Shown here: positions 16,245 to 24,720 of the stretch, piece by piece
Layout: each line of letters begins with the position of its first letter
Position numbering within the stretch: the stretch's first letter is position 1
Assembly (NCBI RefSeq): GCF_947495735.1
Contig: NZ_CANMAA010000003.1
Span: forward strand, 62,001 to 126,000
Direction: 5' to 3'
Length of the DNA: 64,000 nucleotides
From: an uncultured Pseudokineococcus sp.
Lineage (GTDB): Bacteria > Actinomycetota > Actinomycetes > Actinomycetales > Quadrisphaeraceae
Translations under genes and position numbers: made by a program
The notes under the pieces: generated by a model
Databases searched by the model: none
Seen by the model: the letters and a program-made list of their open reading frames with translations, nothing else
Told to the model about the DNA's origin: nothing

Positions 16245-17330
16245 ATGACCACGATGGCTTGGGCCGACGTCGGAGAGCGCGTTCGTGAGGCACGACTGGC
16301 CGCCGGGGTGACGCAGAAGCACCTGGCCGACGCGCTGGGAGTCGATCGCACGGCCGTGCTCAAAGTCGAGTCCGGCGACCGAAGGCTCTCCGCCCTGGAG
16401 GCTGCAGTGGTCGCGGAGGAGCTTCGCGTACCTCTCACCCTGCTCGTCAGCCCAAGACCACTCGCCATCACATCCCAACGTCAACCGCTCGGTGACGACG
16501 CCGCTGATGTCGAGCGGATGAGGGCCCGCGCCGACCTGCTGCTGGAGGCTCACAGCCGCGACGTCCGATGGCTGGTCGAGCAGGGTTACTTAGCACCCAC
16601 TGACAGGCCGGACCCTTGGAAGATCACCGATGTCGCGAGCGCGGTGGCCGCCGCCGGCGCCGTCCGCAAGCGGTTGCAGTTGGGTAACGAGCCGCTGCCT
16701 GGCCTCGCCGATGTGGCCGAGTCGCTGGGTCTCTTCGTCCTGGTCGTCGACGAGGACGTGGAAGGAGCGAGCCTTGATGAGGGCCAGTGGGGCGTCGCGG
16801 TCGTGGGTGGCGCAGTCGACCCTGGACGCAGACGGAGCACTGCCGCTCATGAGCTCGCCCACCATCTCGCTGGGGACGCCTACTCGAGTGACCTGCCGGT
16901 CTCCACCGCGACGAGCGAGCGCGAGGCGCTCATCGACTCCTTCGCCACGGCGCTGCTGCTGCCAGCTGCCGTGGTCCAAGGAGCCCTAGCCGCTAGCGAC
17001 ACGCCACAGATGCGACGGAGTGCGCTCGTCTCGACCGCAGCCACGTACCGCGTCTCCTGGCGCACAGCACTGGCAGCGGCACGCCCGTTCTTGTGGAGCG
17101 GTGAAGAACGACGGCTCCGTCCCACCCCGACGCTCGGAGAGTTCCTGGCGGTCGTCGGGCGCGGTGTTCAACCGGACCTCCCCCCTGGCGAGACGGGAGC
17201 TCGATACACGTCGGCGGTGATGGCCGCCTTCGAGGACGGCGCAGTCACTGGGGAGGGAGCCGTGCGCCTGTTGCACGACCGCCTGAGCCTCGACCAGCTG
17301 CCCTCGACGGAGGCGCCTGACCTGTGGTGA
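16245..17330 (+). CDS. XRE-HTH / ImmA-IrrE metallopeptidase (antitoxin-like)
   Basis: 361 residues. The XRE DNA-binding domain (about 8-67) includes VTQKHLADALGVDRTAVLKVESG. An ImmA/IrrE-type zinc peptidase domain follows with HELAHH at 202-207 (ligands His202 and His206, catalytic Glu203) and EREALIDSFATALLLP at 227-240. ICEBs1 ImmA cleaves a repressor and many relatives are antitoxins. There is no ribosome site; a leaderless ATG at 16245 fits the palindromic promoter. The stop overlaps the PIN gene start as TGATG. The gene is visibly less GC-rich (about 70-73 percent in hand-counted lines against about 80 nearby) and uses a rare TTA leucine codon at residue 116. Both suggest transfer. Confidence 0.88.
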   Translation: MTTMAWADVGERVREARLAAGVTQKHLADALGVDRTAVLKVESGDRRLSALEAAVVAEELRVPLTLLVSPRPLAITSQRQPLGDDAADVERMRARADLLLEAHSRDVRWLVEQGYLAPTDRPDPWKITDVASAVAAAGAVRKRLQLGNEPLPGLADVAESLGLFVLVVDEDVEGASLDEGQWGVAVVGGAVDPGRRRSTAAHELAHHLAGDAYSSDLPVSTATSEREALIDSFATALLLPAAVVQGALAASDTPQMRRSALVSTAATYRVSWRTALAAARPFLWSGEERRLRPTPTLGEFLAVVGRGVQPDLPPGETGARYTSAVMAAFEDGAVTGEGAVRLLHDRLSLDQLPSTEAPDLW

Positions 17331-17881
17331 TGCTCGACGGACGCCCATGGGTCTGGGACACGAGCCCGCTGCTGCACGCCGCGAGAGCGGAACGCCTTGA
17401 CGTCGTGGCTTTCCTCGCCGGCCAGCGAAGCAGCGACCACCGCACGACCAGCGTGGTCAGGAGCGAGCTCGACCGCGGAGGAGTCCTCGGCGAGGTGCTC
17501 AGGCTCGGGTGGCCAGTCAGCGAGGGGGACAGGGAGGATTCCGAATGGCTCGCCAGAGTGGCCGAGTGGGAAGTTCCCTTGGGCGTGCGCGGACTCCACA
17601 ACCTCGGCGAGGCCACCTGCTTCGCCTTGGCGACGTCCATCGACGGTGTCGTCGTGGTCGACGACAAGGCTGCGGCCCGGGCGGCTGAGAAGCGAGGCCT
17701 CGCGAAGATCGGTCTCCTCGGCGTGCTGGATGATGCGGAGCGCTTGGGTCACCAGACCATGACCCAAGCCGTCGCCGTCGTCCATGCCCTCGCCGAGACT
17801 GACGGCCGCTACCCCAGAGATGCAGTCGCGGACTTCCCCGCCTGGTGCCGTCTGCGGCGTCGGAAGCTGCATCTGACGTGA
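17330..17881 (+). CDS. PIN-domain ribonuclease-like toxin candidate
   Basis: 183-residue protein with the PIN pattern of conserved acids: Asp10 in VWDTSPLLH, Glu46 in VVRSELDRGG, Glu94 in LGEATCFALA and Asp111/Asp112 in VVVVDDKAAARAAEKRGL. These would hold the metal ions used to cut RNA. ATG at 17330 shares a base with the stop of the upstream XRE-ImmA gene (TGATG); GTG codons at 17324 and 17327 are alternatives. The coupling and shared low GC support a two-gene unit in which the upstream protein restrains this nuclease. The pairing as a toxin-antitoxin system is inference. Confidence 0.78.
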   Translation: MLDGRPWVWDTSPLLHAARAERLDVVAFLAGQRSSDHRTTSVVRSELDRGGVLGEVLRLGWPVSEGDREDSEWLARVAEWEVPLGVRGLHNLGEATCFALATSIDGVVVVDDKAAARAAEKRGLAKIGLLGVLDDAERLGHQTMTQAVAVVHALAETDGRYPRDAVADFPAWCRLRRRKLHLT

Positions 17882-17951
17882 CTCCTCCGATGTTGGCGCG
17901 AGCCGCTGACCACGGTCGGCCCGCCGGACGAGCGGTGGGACCCTGATCCCG

Positions 17952-20555
17952 ATGACCAGCGACGCAGCCCCGACCACCCCGCCGGTGACCGAGCCCTCGA
18001 CGCGCCCGGCGCCCTCCCTCGTGAGCGCGCTGCAGCCGCTGCGGCGCGCGGCGGTGGCGGCCGGGGCGGGGGTGGACCCGGACGAGCTGCTCGCGGCGTT
18101 CTCGACGTGGTCGGTGGAGCAGGGCCTGTCGCTCTACCCCCACCAGGAGGAGGCGCTGCTCGAGCTGGTGACGGGCGCGAACGTCGTGCTGGCCACGCCG
18201 ACCGGCTCGGGCAAGTCGCTGGTGGCGACGGGCGCGCAGGCCTTCGCGATGGCGGAGGGCCGGCGGTCCTTCTACACGGCGCCGATCAAGGCGCTCGTCT
18301 CGGAGAAGTTCTTCGCGCTGTGCGCCGTGTTCGGCGCCGACCGCGTGGGCATGCTCACCGGCGACGCGAGCGTCAACGCCGGGGCGTCGATCATCTGCTG
18401 CACCGCCGAGGTGCTGGCCAACCTGGCGCTGCGCGAGGGGCCCGAGGCCGACATCGGCCTCGTCGTGATGGACGAGTTCCACTACTACGGGGACCCCGAC
18501 CGCGGCTGGGCGTGGCAGGTGCCGCTGCTGGAGCTGCCGCGGGCGCAGTTCCTGCTCATGTCGGCGACGCTCGGCGACACGACCGGCATCCGCGAGGACC
18601 TCACCCGGCGCACGGAGCGGGAGACGGCGCTCGTCGCGTCGGCGGAGCGCCCCGTGCCGCTGCACCACTACTACGCGACGACGCCGGTGCACGAGACGAT
18701 CGACGAGCTGCTGGAGACGCGGCAGTCGCCCGTCTACGTCGTGCACTTCACGCAGGCGGCGGCGCTGGAGCGGGCGCAGGCGCTCACCAGCGCGCAGGTG
18801 GCCACGCGCTCCGAGCGCGACGAGATCGCGGCGTTCCTCGGCGGCTTCCGCTTCACGACGGGGTTCGGCCAGACGCTGTCGCGCCTGCTGCGCCACGGCA
18901 TCGGCGTCCACCACGCGGGGATGCTGCCCAAGTACCGGCGGCTGGTCGAGCAGCTGGCGCAGGCGGGGCTGCTCAAGGTCATCTGCGGCACCGACACCCT
19001 GGGCGTCGGCATCAACGTGCCGATCCGCACGGTGCTGCTGTCGGCGATGAGCAAGTACGACGGCACCCGCACGCGGCTGCTGTCGGCCCGGGAGTTCCAC
19101 CAGGTCGCGGGCCGCGCCGGGCGCGCCGGCTACGACACGGCCGGGACGGTCGTCGTCCAGGCGCCCGAGCACGAGGTGGAGAACCTCAAGGCGCTCGCCA
19201 AGGCCGGCGAGGACCAGAAGAAGCGCCGCAAGGTGGTGCGCAAGCAGCCGCCGGAGGGCTTCGTCGCGTGGACGCGGGCGTCCTTCGACAAGATCGTGAC
19301 CGCCGAGCCCGAGCCGCTGCGCCCGCACTTCGCCGTCTCCACGTCGATGGTGCTCAACGTCCTCGCCCGCCCCGGGGACCCCGCGGCGGCGATGCGGCAC
19401 CTGCTGCTGGACAACCACGAGCCGCGGGCGCGCCAGCGCCGGCACGTGCGCGAGGTCATCGGCATCACCAAGGCCCTGCTGGCCGCCGGCGTCGTCGAGC
19501 GGCTGGACGAGCCCGAGCCGGACGGGCGCCGGTACCGGCTCACGGTCGACCTGCCGCGCGGCTTCGCCCTGGACCACCCGCTCTCGACCTTCGCCCTCGC
19601 GGCGGTGGAGCTGCTGGACCTCGAGTCGCCGACGCACGCCCTCGACGTGCTCTCGGTGGTCGAGGCGACGCTCGACGACCCCCGGGCGATCCTCGCCGCC
19701 CAGCAGTTCAAGGCCCGCGGCGAGGCCGTGGCGCAGATGAAGGCGGAGGGCATCGAGTACGAGGAGCGGATGGAGCTCCTCGACGACGTCACGTGGCCCA
19801 AGCCGCTGGAGGAGCTCCTCGAGGCCGCCTTCGAGATGTACGCGAAGGGCCACCCGTGGGCCTCGCGCGCCGTCCTGTCGCCGAAGTCGGTGGTCCGCGA
19901 CCTGTACGAGCGCGGGATGACTTTCCGCGAGTTCGTCTCCCACTACGGGCTCGTCCGGGCCGAGGGCGCGGTGCTGCGCTACCTCACCGACGCCTACCGC
20001 TCGCTGCGCTCTGGCGTGCCCGCCGAGGCGCGCACCGAGGACGTCGTCGACCTCGTGGAGTGGCTCGGCGAGCTGGTGCGTCAGGTCGACTCGAGCCTGC
20101 TCGACGAGTGGGAGCACCTGACCGACCCCGACCGGGTGGACGCCGCGGTCGCCGAGGTGCGCGCCCCGACGGCGCCGGCCCGGCCGGTCACCGGCAACGA
20201 GCGGGCCTTCACCCGCATGGTCCGCAACGCGCTGTTCCGCCGGGTCGAGCTGGCGGCGCTGCGCCGCAGCTGGGACCTCGGCGAGCTCGACGCCGCCACC
20301 GGGTGGGACGCCGGCGCGTGGGCCGAGCAGCTCAGCGCCTACTACGCCGAGCACGACGAGATCGGGACGGGCGCGGACGCCCGGGGCCCGCGGATGCTGC
20401 TGTGGCGCAAGGAGCCCGACGTCTGGCACGTGCGGCAGGTCTTCGCCGACCCGGCGGGGGACGGCGACTGGGGCTTCTCCGCCGAGGTCGACCTCCCGGC
20501 CAGCGACGAGGAGGGCGCCGCGGTGGTCCGCGTCGTCGACGTCGGGCGGCTCTGA
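17952..20555 (+). CDS. DEAD/DEAH-box helicase with DUF3516-like C-terminus
   Basis: 867-residue ATP-dependent, probably RNA-directed helicase of a type common in actinobacteria. Motifs in order: ATPTGSGKSLVA (Walker A, about residue 80), APIKALVSEKFF, LTGDASVN, VMDEFHYYGD (DEAD equivalent), LLMSATLGDT, VGINVPIRTV and QVAGRAGRAGYDT (motif VI). The long C-terminal half has the charged pattern of DUF3516. GC returns to the local level directly after the PIN gene. ATG at 17952 is the first Met; no strong ribosome site precedes it. Nucleic-acid substrate unknown. Confidence 0.88.
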   Translation: MTSDAAPTTPPVTEPSTRPAPSLVSALQPLRRAAVAAGAGVDPDELLAAFSTWSVEQGLSLYPHQEEALLELVTGANVVLATPTGSGKSLVATGAQAFAMAEGRRSFYTAPIKALVSEKFFALCAVFGADRVGMLTGDASVNAGASIICCTAEVLANLALREGPEADIGLVVMDEFHYYGDPDRGWAWQVPLLELPRAQFLLMSATLGDTTGIREDLTRRTERETALVASAERPVPLHHYYATTPVHETIDELLETRQSPVYVVHFTQAAALERAQALTSAQVATRSERDEIAAFLGGFRFTTGFGQTLSRLLRHGIGVHHAGMLPKYRRLVEQLAQAGLLKVICGTDTLGVGINVPIRTVLLSAMSKYDGTRTRLLSAREFHQVAGRAGRAGYDTAGTVVVQAPEHEVENLKALAKAGEDQKKRRKVVRKQPPEGFVAWTRASFDKIVTAEPEPLRPHFAVSTSMVLNVLARPGDPAAAMRHLLLDNHEPRARQRRHVREVIGITKALLAAGVVERLDEPEPDGRRYRLTVDLPRGFALDHPLSTFALAAVELLDLESPTHALDVLSVVEATLDDPRAILAAQQFKARGEAVAQMKAEGIEYEERMELLDDVTWPKPLEELLEAAFEMYAKGHPWASRAVLSPKSVVRDLYERGMTFREFVSHYGLVRAEGAVLRYLTDAYRSLRSGVPAEARTEDVVDLVEWLGELVRQVDSSLLDEWEHLTDPDRVDAAVAEVRAPTAPARPVTGNERAFTRMVRNALFRRVELAALRRSWDLGELDAATGWDAGAWAEQLSAYYAEHDEIGTGADARGPRMLLWRKEPDVWHVRQVFADPAGDGDWGFSAEVDLPASDEEGAAVVRVVDVGRL

Positions 20556-20679
20556 GGCGCCCCAGCACGCACCCCGAGGCCGCTCCGGGGCCCCGCCGCC
20601 GGCGCCGGTGATCCGTCACCCCCCGAAGTCACGAGGCGCTACGTTGCTCACCTGCTGTCATGGGGCGAGGGGGGCCGAC

Positions 20680-22899
20680 GTGGAGCGAGCGGGAGCGGTG
20701 GCGCCCGGGCGCGGTCGAGCCGGTGCGGTGCCGCAGCCCGCAGGGCCGCCCGGGCCCGTCACGGACTTCGCCACGGCTGCCCGGGCGTCGCTGGCGGACC
20801 TCCAGAGGCGGTTCGGCATGGACTCCTGGCTGGTGGCGCGGCGCCGCGGCGAGGACTACGTCGTGATCGCCACCGCGCACGACGAGGACCCCCTCGGCAA
20901 CCGCGTCGGCCTGGTCCGCCCGTGGCAGGACACCTTCTGCGCGCGCATGGTCGAGGGCTCGGCCCCGATGGTGGCCCCGGTCGTCGACGAGGTCCCCGCC
21001 TACGAGGGGATGCGGGCGGTGACGGGCCTGGAGGTGGGCTCCTACCTCAGCGTGCCGGTCGAGTGCCCCGAGGGGCGGCTGCTGGGCGCCCTGTGCGCCG
21101 CCGGCCTCGAGCCGCGGGGCCCCGACCTGGAGGCGTCCCTGCCGGACGTGCGGCTCCAGGCGTCGCTGCTGGGCGTCGTCCTCTCCCACGAGCTGCGGCT
21201 GGAGCGCGAGGTCCGGCGCGCCGAGCGCGCCGAGGCGGCGGCCTCGACCGACGCCCTCACCGGGGCCGCCAGCCGCCGGGCGTGGGACGCGGCGCTCGTC
21301 GCGGAGGAGGCCCGGGCCGACCGCTACGGGACGCCGACCAGCGTCGTCGTCCTGGACCTCGACGCGCTCAAGGCCGTCAACGACACGGGCGGCCACGCGG
21401 CGGGGGACGCGCTCCTGCGGCGCACGGCCGAGCTCCTCGGCGAGCGCCTGCACGGCGGCGACCTGGTCGCGCGCCTGGGCGGCGACGAGTTCGGCGTGCT
21501 GCTCGTGGAGACGCCGCGCGCGGAGGCGCAGGGGCGCGCCCAGCAGATGCAGGAGCTGCTCTCGGCGCACGGGATCGAGGCCTCGGTCGGGCTGGCCTGC
21601 CTCGAGGGCGGCCGCGACCTGCAGGCCGCGTGGCGCGCCGCCGACGCGGCCATGTACGCCGACAAGGCGGTGCGCCGCGCGACGGCGCCGCGGGTGCTGG
21701 GGGTCCCGCGGGCGCAGGGCGCACCGGTCGCGGCGGGCGCGCCGCTGTCCGGGGTCGAGGCCCTGCTCGCCCTCGTGCGCGAGCAGCTGGGCATGGACAC
21801 CGCCTACGTCGCCCGGGTGCGCGACCACCGGCTGACCTTCCGCCACGTCAGCGCCCGCGGGCCGGCGATGGTGCGGGCGGGGGACTCCGAGCCGCTCGAG
21901 GCCACCTACTGCCACCGCGTCGTCGAGGGCGAGCTCGAGGAGGTCGTGCCGGACACGGGCGCCCACCCGGTGACGGCCGCCCTGGCGGTCACGCGGGCGC
22001 TCGGCCTCGGCGCCTACGTCGGCGTCCCGCTGCGCCGCGCCGACGGCAGCCTCTACGGCACGCTCTGCGCGCTCTCGCGCACGGCGCGCCCCGAGCTGCG
22101 CGCCCGCGACGCCGAGGTCCTGCGCAGCGTCGGCCCCGTGGTCCTGGGGCTGCTGGAGGACGAGGAGCGCCAGGAGGACGGCCGGCAGGAGCTGCTCGCC
22201 GACCTCGACGCCCTCGACGCGGCCGGCGGCCCGACGACCGCGCTGCAGGCCGTGGTCCACCTCGGGAGCGGGTCCGTGGTGGCCGCGGAGGCGCTGAGCC
22301 GCTTCCCCGAGCCGCGGACCTCACCGCTCGGGTGGTTCGCCCGGGCGCAGCGGGCCGCGGCGGCCGAGCACCTGGACCTGCTGTGCCTGCGGGCCGCCCT
22401 GCGCCACGCCGACCGCTCGCCGGGGCGCCTGTCGGTGAACGCCGCACCGCGGACGGTCCTGACGCCGGCCTTCACGCGCCTGCTCGGCGAGGGCCGGCTC
22501 GACCACGTCGCGGTCGAGATCACCGAGCACGAGCCCGTCGACGACTACGCCCCGCTCGTGGCCGTCCTGGCGCCCCTGCGGGCCCGCGGGCTCGCCGTGG
22601 CCGTCGACGACGCCGGCGCCGGCTTCGCGAGCATGCGCCACGTCGTCCAGCTGGCCCCCGACGTCGTCAAGATCGACATGAGCATCGTCCGGGACGTCCA
22701 CCGCTCGCCGGGCGCCTCCGCCATGGCCGCGGCTCTGGTGGGCTTCGCGCGGCGCACCGGTGCGCTCACCGTGGCCGAGGGCGTGGAGAGCCCCGCCGAG
22801 CTCGAGCACCTCGTCGACCTGGGCGTCGACATGGCCCAGGGCTACCTGCTCGCGCGGCCCGCGCCGGCCGAGGCGTGGGAGCCCGTCACGACCGCCTAG
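20680..22899 (+). CDS. Soluble GAF-GGDEF-GAF-EAL c-di-GMP enzyme
   Basis: 739 residues with no membrane segment. Order: GAF (about 30-170), GGDEF with RLGGDEFGVLLVE near 267, a second GAF (about 365-495) and EAL near 535 (AAEALSRF). The EAL half keeps SVNAA, VEITEHEP, VDDAGAGFAS (DDFGTG altered), VVKIDMSIVRD, AEGVES and QGYLLARP, so hydrolysis is possible but the variant loop-6 region makes it less sure. GTG at 20680 has GAGGGGGG 5 bases upstream; the frame is open upstream to 20608. The paired GAF domains share a TYCHRVVEG/TFCARMVEG element and probably bind a common type of ligand. Confidence 0.9.
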   Translation: MERAGAVAPGRGRAGAVPQPAGPPGPVTDFATAARASLADLQRRFGMDSWLVARRRGEDYVVIATAHDEDPLGNRVGLVRPWQDTFCARMVEGSAPMVAPVVDEVPAYEGMRAVTGLEVGSYLSVPVECPEGRLLGALCAAGLEPRGPDLEASLPDVRLQASLLGVVLSHELRLEREVRRAERAEAAASTDALTGAASRRAWDAALVAEEARADRYGTPTSVVVLDLDALKAVNDTGGHAAGDALLRRTAELLGERLHGGDLVARLGGDEFGVLLVETPRAEAQGRAQQMQELLSAHGIEASVGLACLEGGRDLQAAWRAADAAMYADKAVRRATAPRVLGVPRAQGAPVAAGAPLSGVEALLALVREQLGMDTAYVARVRDHRLTFRHVSARGPAMVRAGDSEPLEATYCHRVVEGELEEVVPDTGAHPVTAALAVTRALGLGAYVGVPLRRADGSLYGTLCALSRTARPELRARDAEVLRSVGPVVLGLLEDEERQEDGRQELLADLDALDAAGGPTTALQAVVHLGSGSVVAAEALSRFPEPRTSPLGWFARAQRAAAAEHLDLLCLRAALRHADRSPGRLSVNAAPRTVLTPAFTRLLGEGRLDHVAVEITEHEPVDDYAPLVAVLAPLRARGLAVAVDDAGAGFASMRHVVQLAPDVVKIDMSIVRDVHRSPGASAMAAALVGFARRTGALTVAEGVESPAELEHLVDLGVDMAQGYLLARPAPAEAWEPVTTA

Positions 22900-22923
22900 C
22901 GCAGGGCGACCGCGTCGCGACGG

Positions 22924-22953
22924 GCCCGCCGGCACCGGCGCGGGCCGGCGGGC
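22924..22953. terminator. Bidirectional terminator between convergent genes
   Basis: GCCCGCCGGC and GCCGGCGGGC form a perfect 10-bp stem with a 10-base loop. It sits between the stops of the GGDEF-EAL gene (plus) and the oxidoreductase gene (minus). Confidence 0.75.
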
Positions 22954-22954
22954 G

Positions 22955-23941
22955 TCAGCCGAGCGGGCGGTCGTCGTCCATCCGGACGCCGAGGGCCTGC
23001 AGGGCTTCCTCGAGCACGCCCATCACCTCGAGCGTCGTCGACAGGGGCCACAGGGGGCTCTCGGTGCGCCCCTGCTCCAGGCACTCCTGCACGTGCTCGA
23101 GCATGTGCGCGTACCCGCGCCCCGTGCGCGGCAGGGAGGTGCGCTCGGGCTCGGCGTCCGGGCGGTGGACGACGAAGGCGTCCGGCGCGTGCACCACGCC
23201 CTCGAGCTCGACGCGTCCCCCCGTGCCCGTGATGACGCCCCGCCGCGGCGGCCGGGCCGTGATGGTCGTGTGCACCGTCGCGGTGGCCCCGCCCGGGTGG
23301 GTGAGCAGCAGCGAGGCCTCGGCGTCCACCCCGGAGCTGGTCAGCGTGCCGCGGGTCAGCACCTCCGAGGGCGCCCCGAGCACCATGCGGGCCACCGAGA
23401 CCGGGTAGACGCCCATGTCGAGCAGCGCGCCGCCGCCCTGCACCGGGTCGTGGAAGCGGCTCGAGGGGTCCTCGGGCACCGGGAAGCCCAGGTCGGCGTG
23501 GACGTGGCGCACCTCGCCGACGACGCCGGAGCCCAGCGCGTCGAGCAGGGCGACCACCGTCGGCTGGAACCGCGTCCACATCGCCTCCATGGCGAACAGC
23601 CCGCGGGAGCGCGCGAGGTCGACGAGCTCGTGCGCCCCCGCGAGCGTCGTCGTGAAGGACTTCTCCACCAGCACGTGCTTGCCCGCCTCGAGCGCGGCCC
23701 GGGTCACGGCGCGGTGCTGGCCGTGCGGCGTGGCCACGTAGACGACGTCCACGTCCGGGTCGGCGAGCAGGTCGGCGTAGGAGCCGTAGGAGCGCTCGAA
23801 CCCGTGGCGCTCGGCGAAGGCGGCGGCCCGCCCGGCGTCGCGGGAGGCGACGGCGAGGGCGCGGGCCCCCGGCACGAGCGGGAGGTCACCGGCGACGGTC
23901 GTCGCGATGCCTCCGGTGGCGAGGAAGCCCCAGCGCGTCAT
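22955..23941 (-). CDS. Gfo/Idh/MocA-family oxidoreductase
   Basis: NAD(P)-dependent dehydrogenase of sugars, inositols or related diols; 328 residues. The N-terminal Rossmann domain starts WGFLATGGIATTVAGDL and includes DVDVVYVATPHGQHRAVTRAALEAGKHVLVEKSFTTT, whose EK(P/S) motif carries the catalytic Lys. The C-terminal half has FHDPVQGGGALLDMGVYPVS, with a GxxxDMGxYP element typical of dihydrodiol-dehydrogenase-like members. ATG at 23941 has no ribosome site but TAGGGT lies 7 bases before it, so the message is probably leaderless. Substrate not evident. Confidence 0.88.
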   Translation of the reverse strand: MTRWGFLATGGIATTVAGDLPLVPGARALAVASRDAGRAAAFAERHGFERSYGSYADLLADPDVDVVYVATPHGQHRAVTRAALEAGKHVLVEKSFTTTLAGAHELVDLARSRGLFAMEAMWTRFQPTVVALLDALGSGVVGEVRHVHADLGFPVPEDPSSRFHDPVQGGGALLDMGVYPVSVARMVLGAPSEVLTRGTLTSSGVDAEASLLLTHPGGATATVHTTITARPPRRGVITGTGGRVELEGVVHAPDAFVVHRPDAEPERTSLPRTGRGYAHMLEHVQECLEQGRTESPLWPLSTTLEVMGVLEEALQALGVRMDDDRPLG

Positions 23942-23948
23942 GGCGGCC

Positions 23949-23954
23949 ACCCTA
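23949..23954 (-). promoter_or_regulatory. Leaderless -10 box (TAGGGT) of the oxidoreductase gene
   Basis: TAGGGT, GGCCGCC (7 bases), then ATG. This is the same arrangement as at the peroxidase gene and the 51-residue gene. Confidence 0.5.
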
Positions 23955-24321
23955 GGAGGCCCCGGCGGTCCTGCGTCCGAGCCGCCTCCCACCACCCGTG
24001 GCGCACCACCCGTGGTGGTCCTCCCCGCCGCAGGTCGACCGGGGCGACCCCGGCGACCACCGTCGTCCCCCGGCCGCAGCGCGCCCGCGCTCGCAGCCCG
24101 GCACCCGCGAGGTCGCCCCGGCGCGGGCCCGAGCCCGCCGCAGGCCCCACCGCGGGGCCGCTGGCGGAGCACCAGATCCGCGGGCCCGGGGAGCCCGAGC
24201 CCCGCACGGCGCGGCAGTCGCGCCGGGATCCCGCGCTGAGGGGCCCCGCCCCCTCACGCCCCCGGCGCCGCCCCACCTGACGACCAGCGGCCCGCAGCCG
24301 GCGGAGCCGGGCAGAGGACGC
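23955..24321. other. Non-coding gap upstream of the ProV-like remnant
   Basis: No credible gene seen on either strand. It holds a short direct repeat (CACCACCCGTGG twice near 23988-24014) and GC-rich low-complexity sequence. The frames open here look like composition only. Confidence 0.5.
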
Positions 24322-24322
24322 C

Positions 24323-24599
24323 GTGCCAGCAGTCTCCGCGAGAGGCCTCTACCAGGTCCTCGGCCCGCGGCCGGACGAGGCCGTGCGCCGCATGCAGGCG
24401 GGCGCCCCCGTCGCCGACGTCCGCGCCGAGGGCTCCACCCCCCGCCGTCGTGGACGTCGACCTGGACGTCGAGCCCGGCGAGATCTCCGTGGTGATGGGC
24501 CTGTCCGGCTCGCGCGAGTCCACGCTGATCCGGATGCTCGACGGCCTGCTCGAGCCGACCGCGGGCACCGTGCGCATCGGCGGCACCGAGCTCGACGAC
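24323..24599 (+). pseudogene. Decayed ProV/OpuAA-like betaine ABC ATPase fragment
   Basis: Remnant of the N-terminal quarter of a glycine betaine/proline ABC ATPase. The first frame reads GLYQVLGPRPDEAVRRMQAG, matching the family's N-terminal segment. After the C6 run at 24438-24443 the match continues one frame over with PAVVDVDLDVEPGEISVVMG, LSGSRESTLIRML and GLLEPTAGTVRIGGTELDD. So there is a single-base frameshift, the Walker A Lys is lost (GSGKST became GSREST), and homology ends by 24600. The AGAGGA ribosome site and GTG start at 24323 remain. No partner permease is present. It is dead as an ATPase. Confidence 0.8.
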
Positions 24600-24675
24600 C
24601 GCCGCGCTCGGCGGGGCCGCGCGGGGCTGCGCACCGGCCGCTGCGCGTCGGCCGCTGCGCGTCGGCTGACGCGCG

Positions 24676-24705
24676 AAGGGCCGCACCCCGAGGGGTGCGG
24701 CCCTT
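24676..24705. terminator. Terminator of topA
   Basis: AAGGGCCGCACCCC and GGGGTGCGGCCCTT form a perfect 14-bp stem around a 2-base centre (an opened four- to six-base loop in practice). It lies 16 bases beyond the topA stop on the minus strand, and would also stop transcription of the ProV-like remnant. Confidence 0.8.
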
Positions 24706-24720
24706 CCTGCGTGGCGCGGA

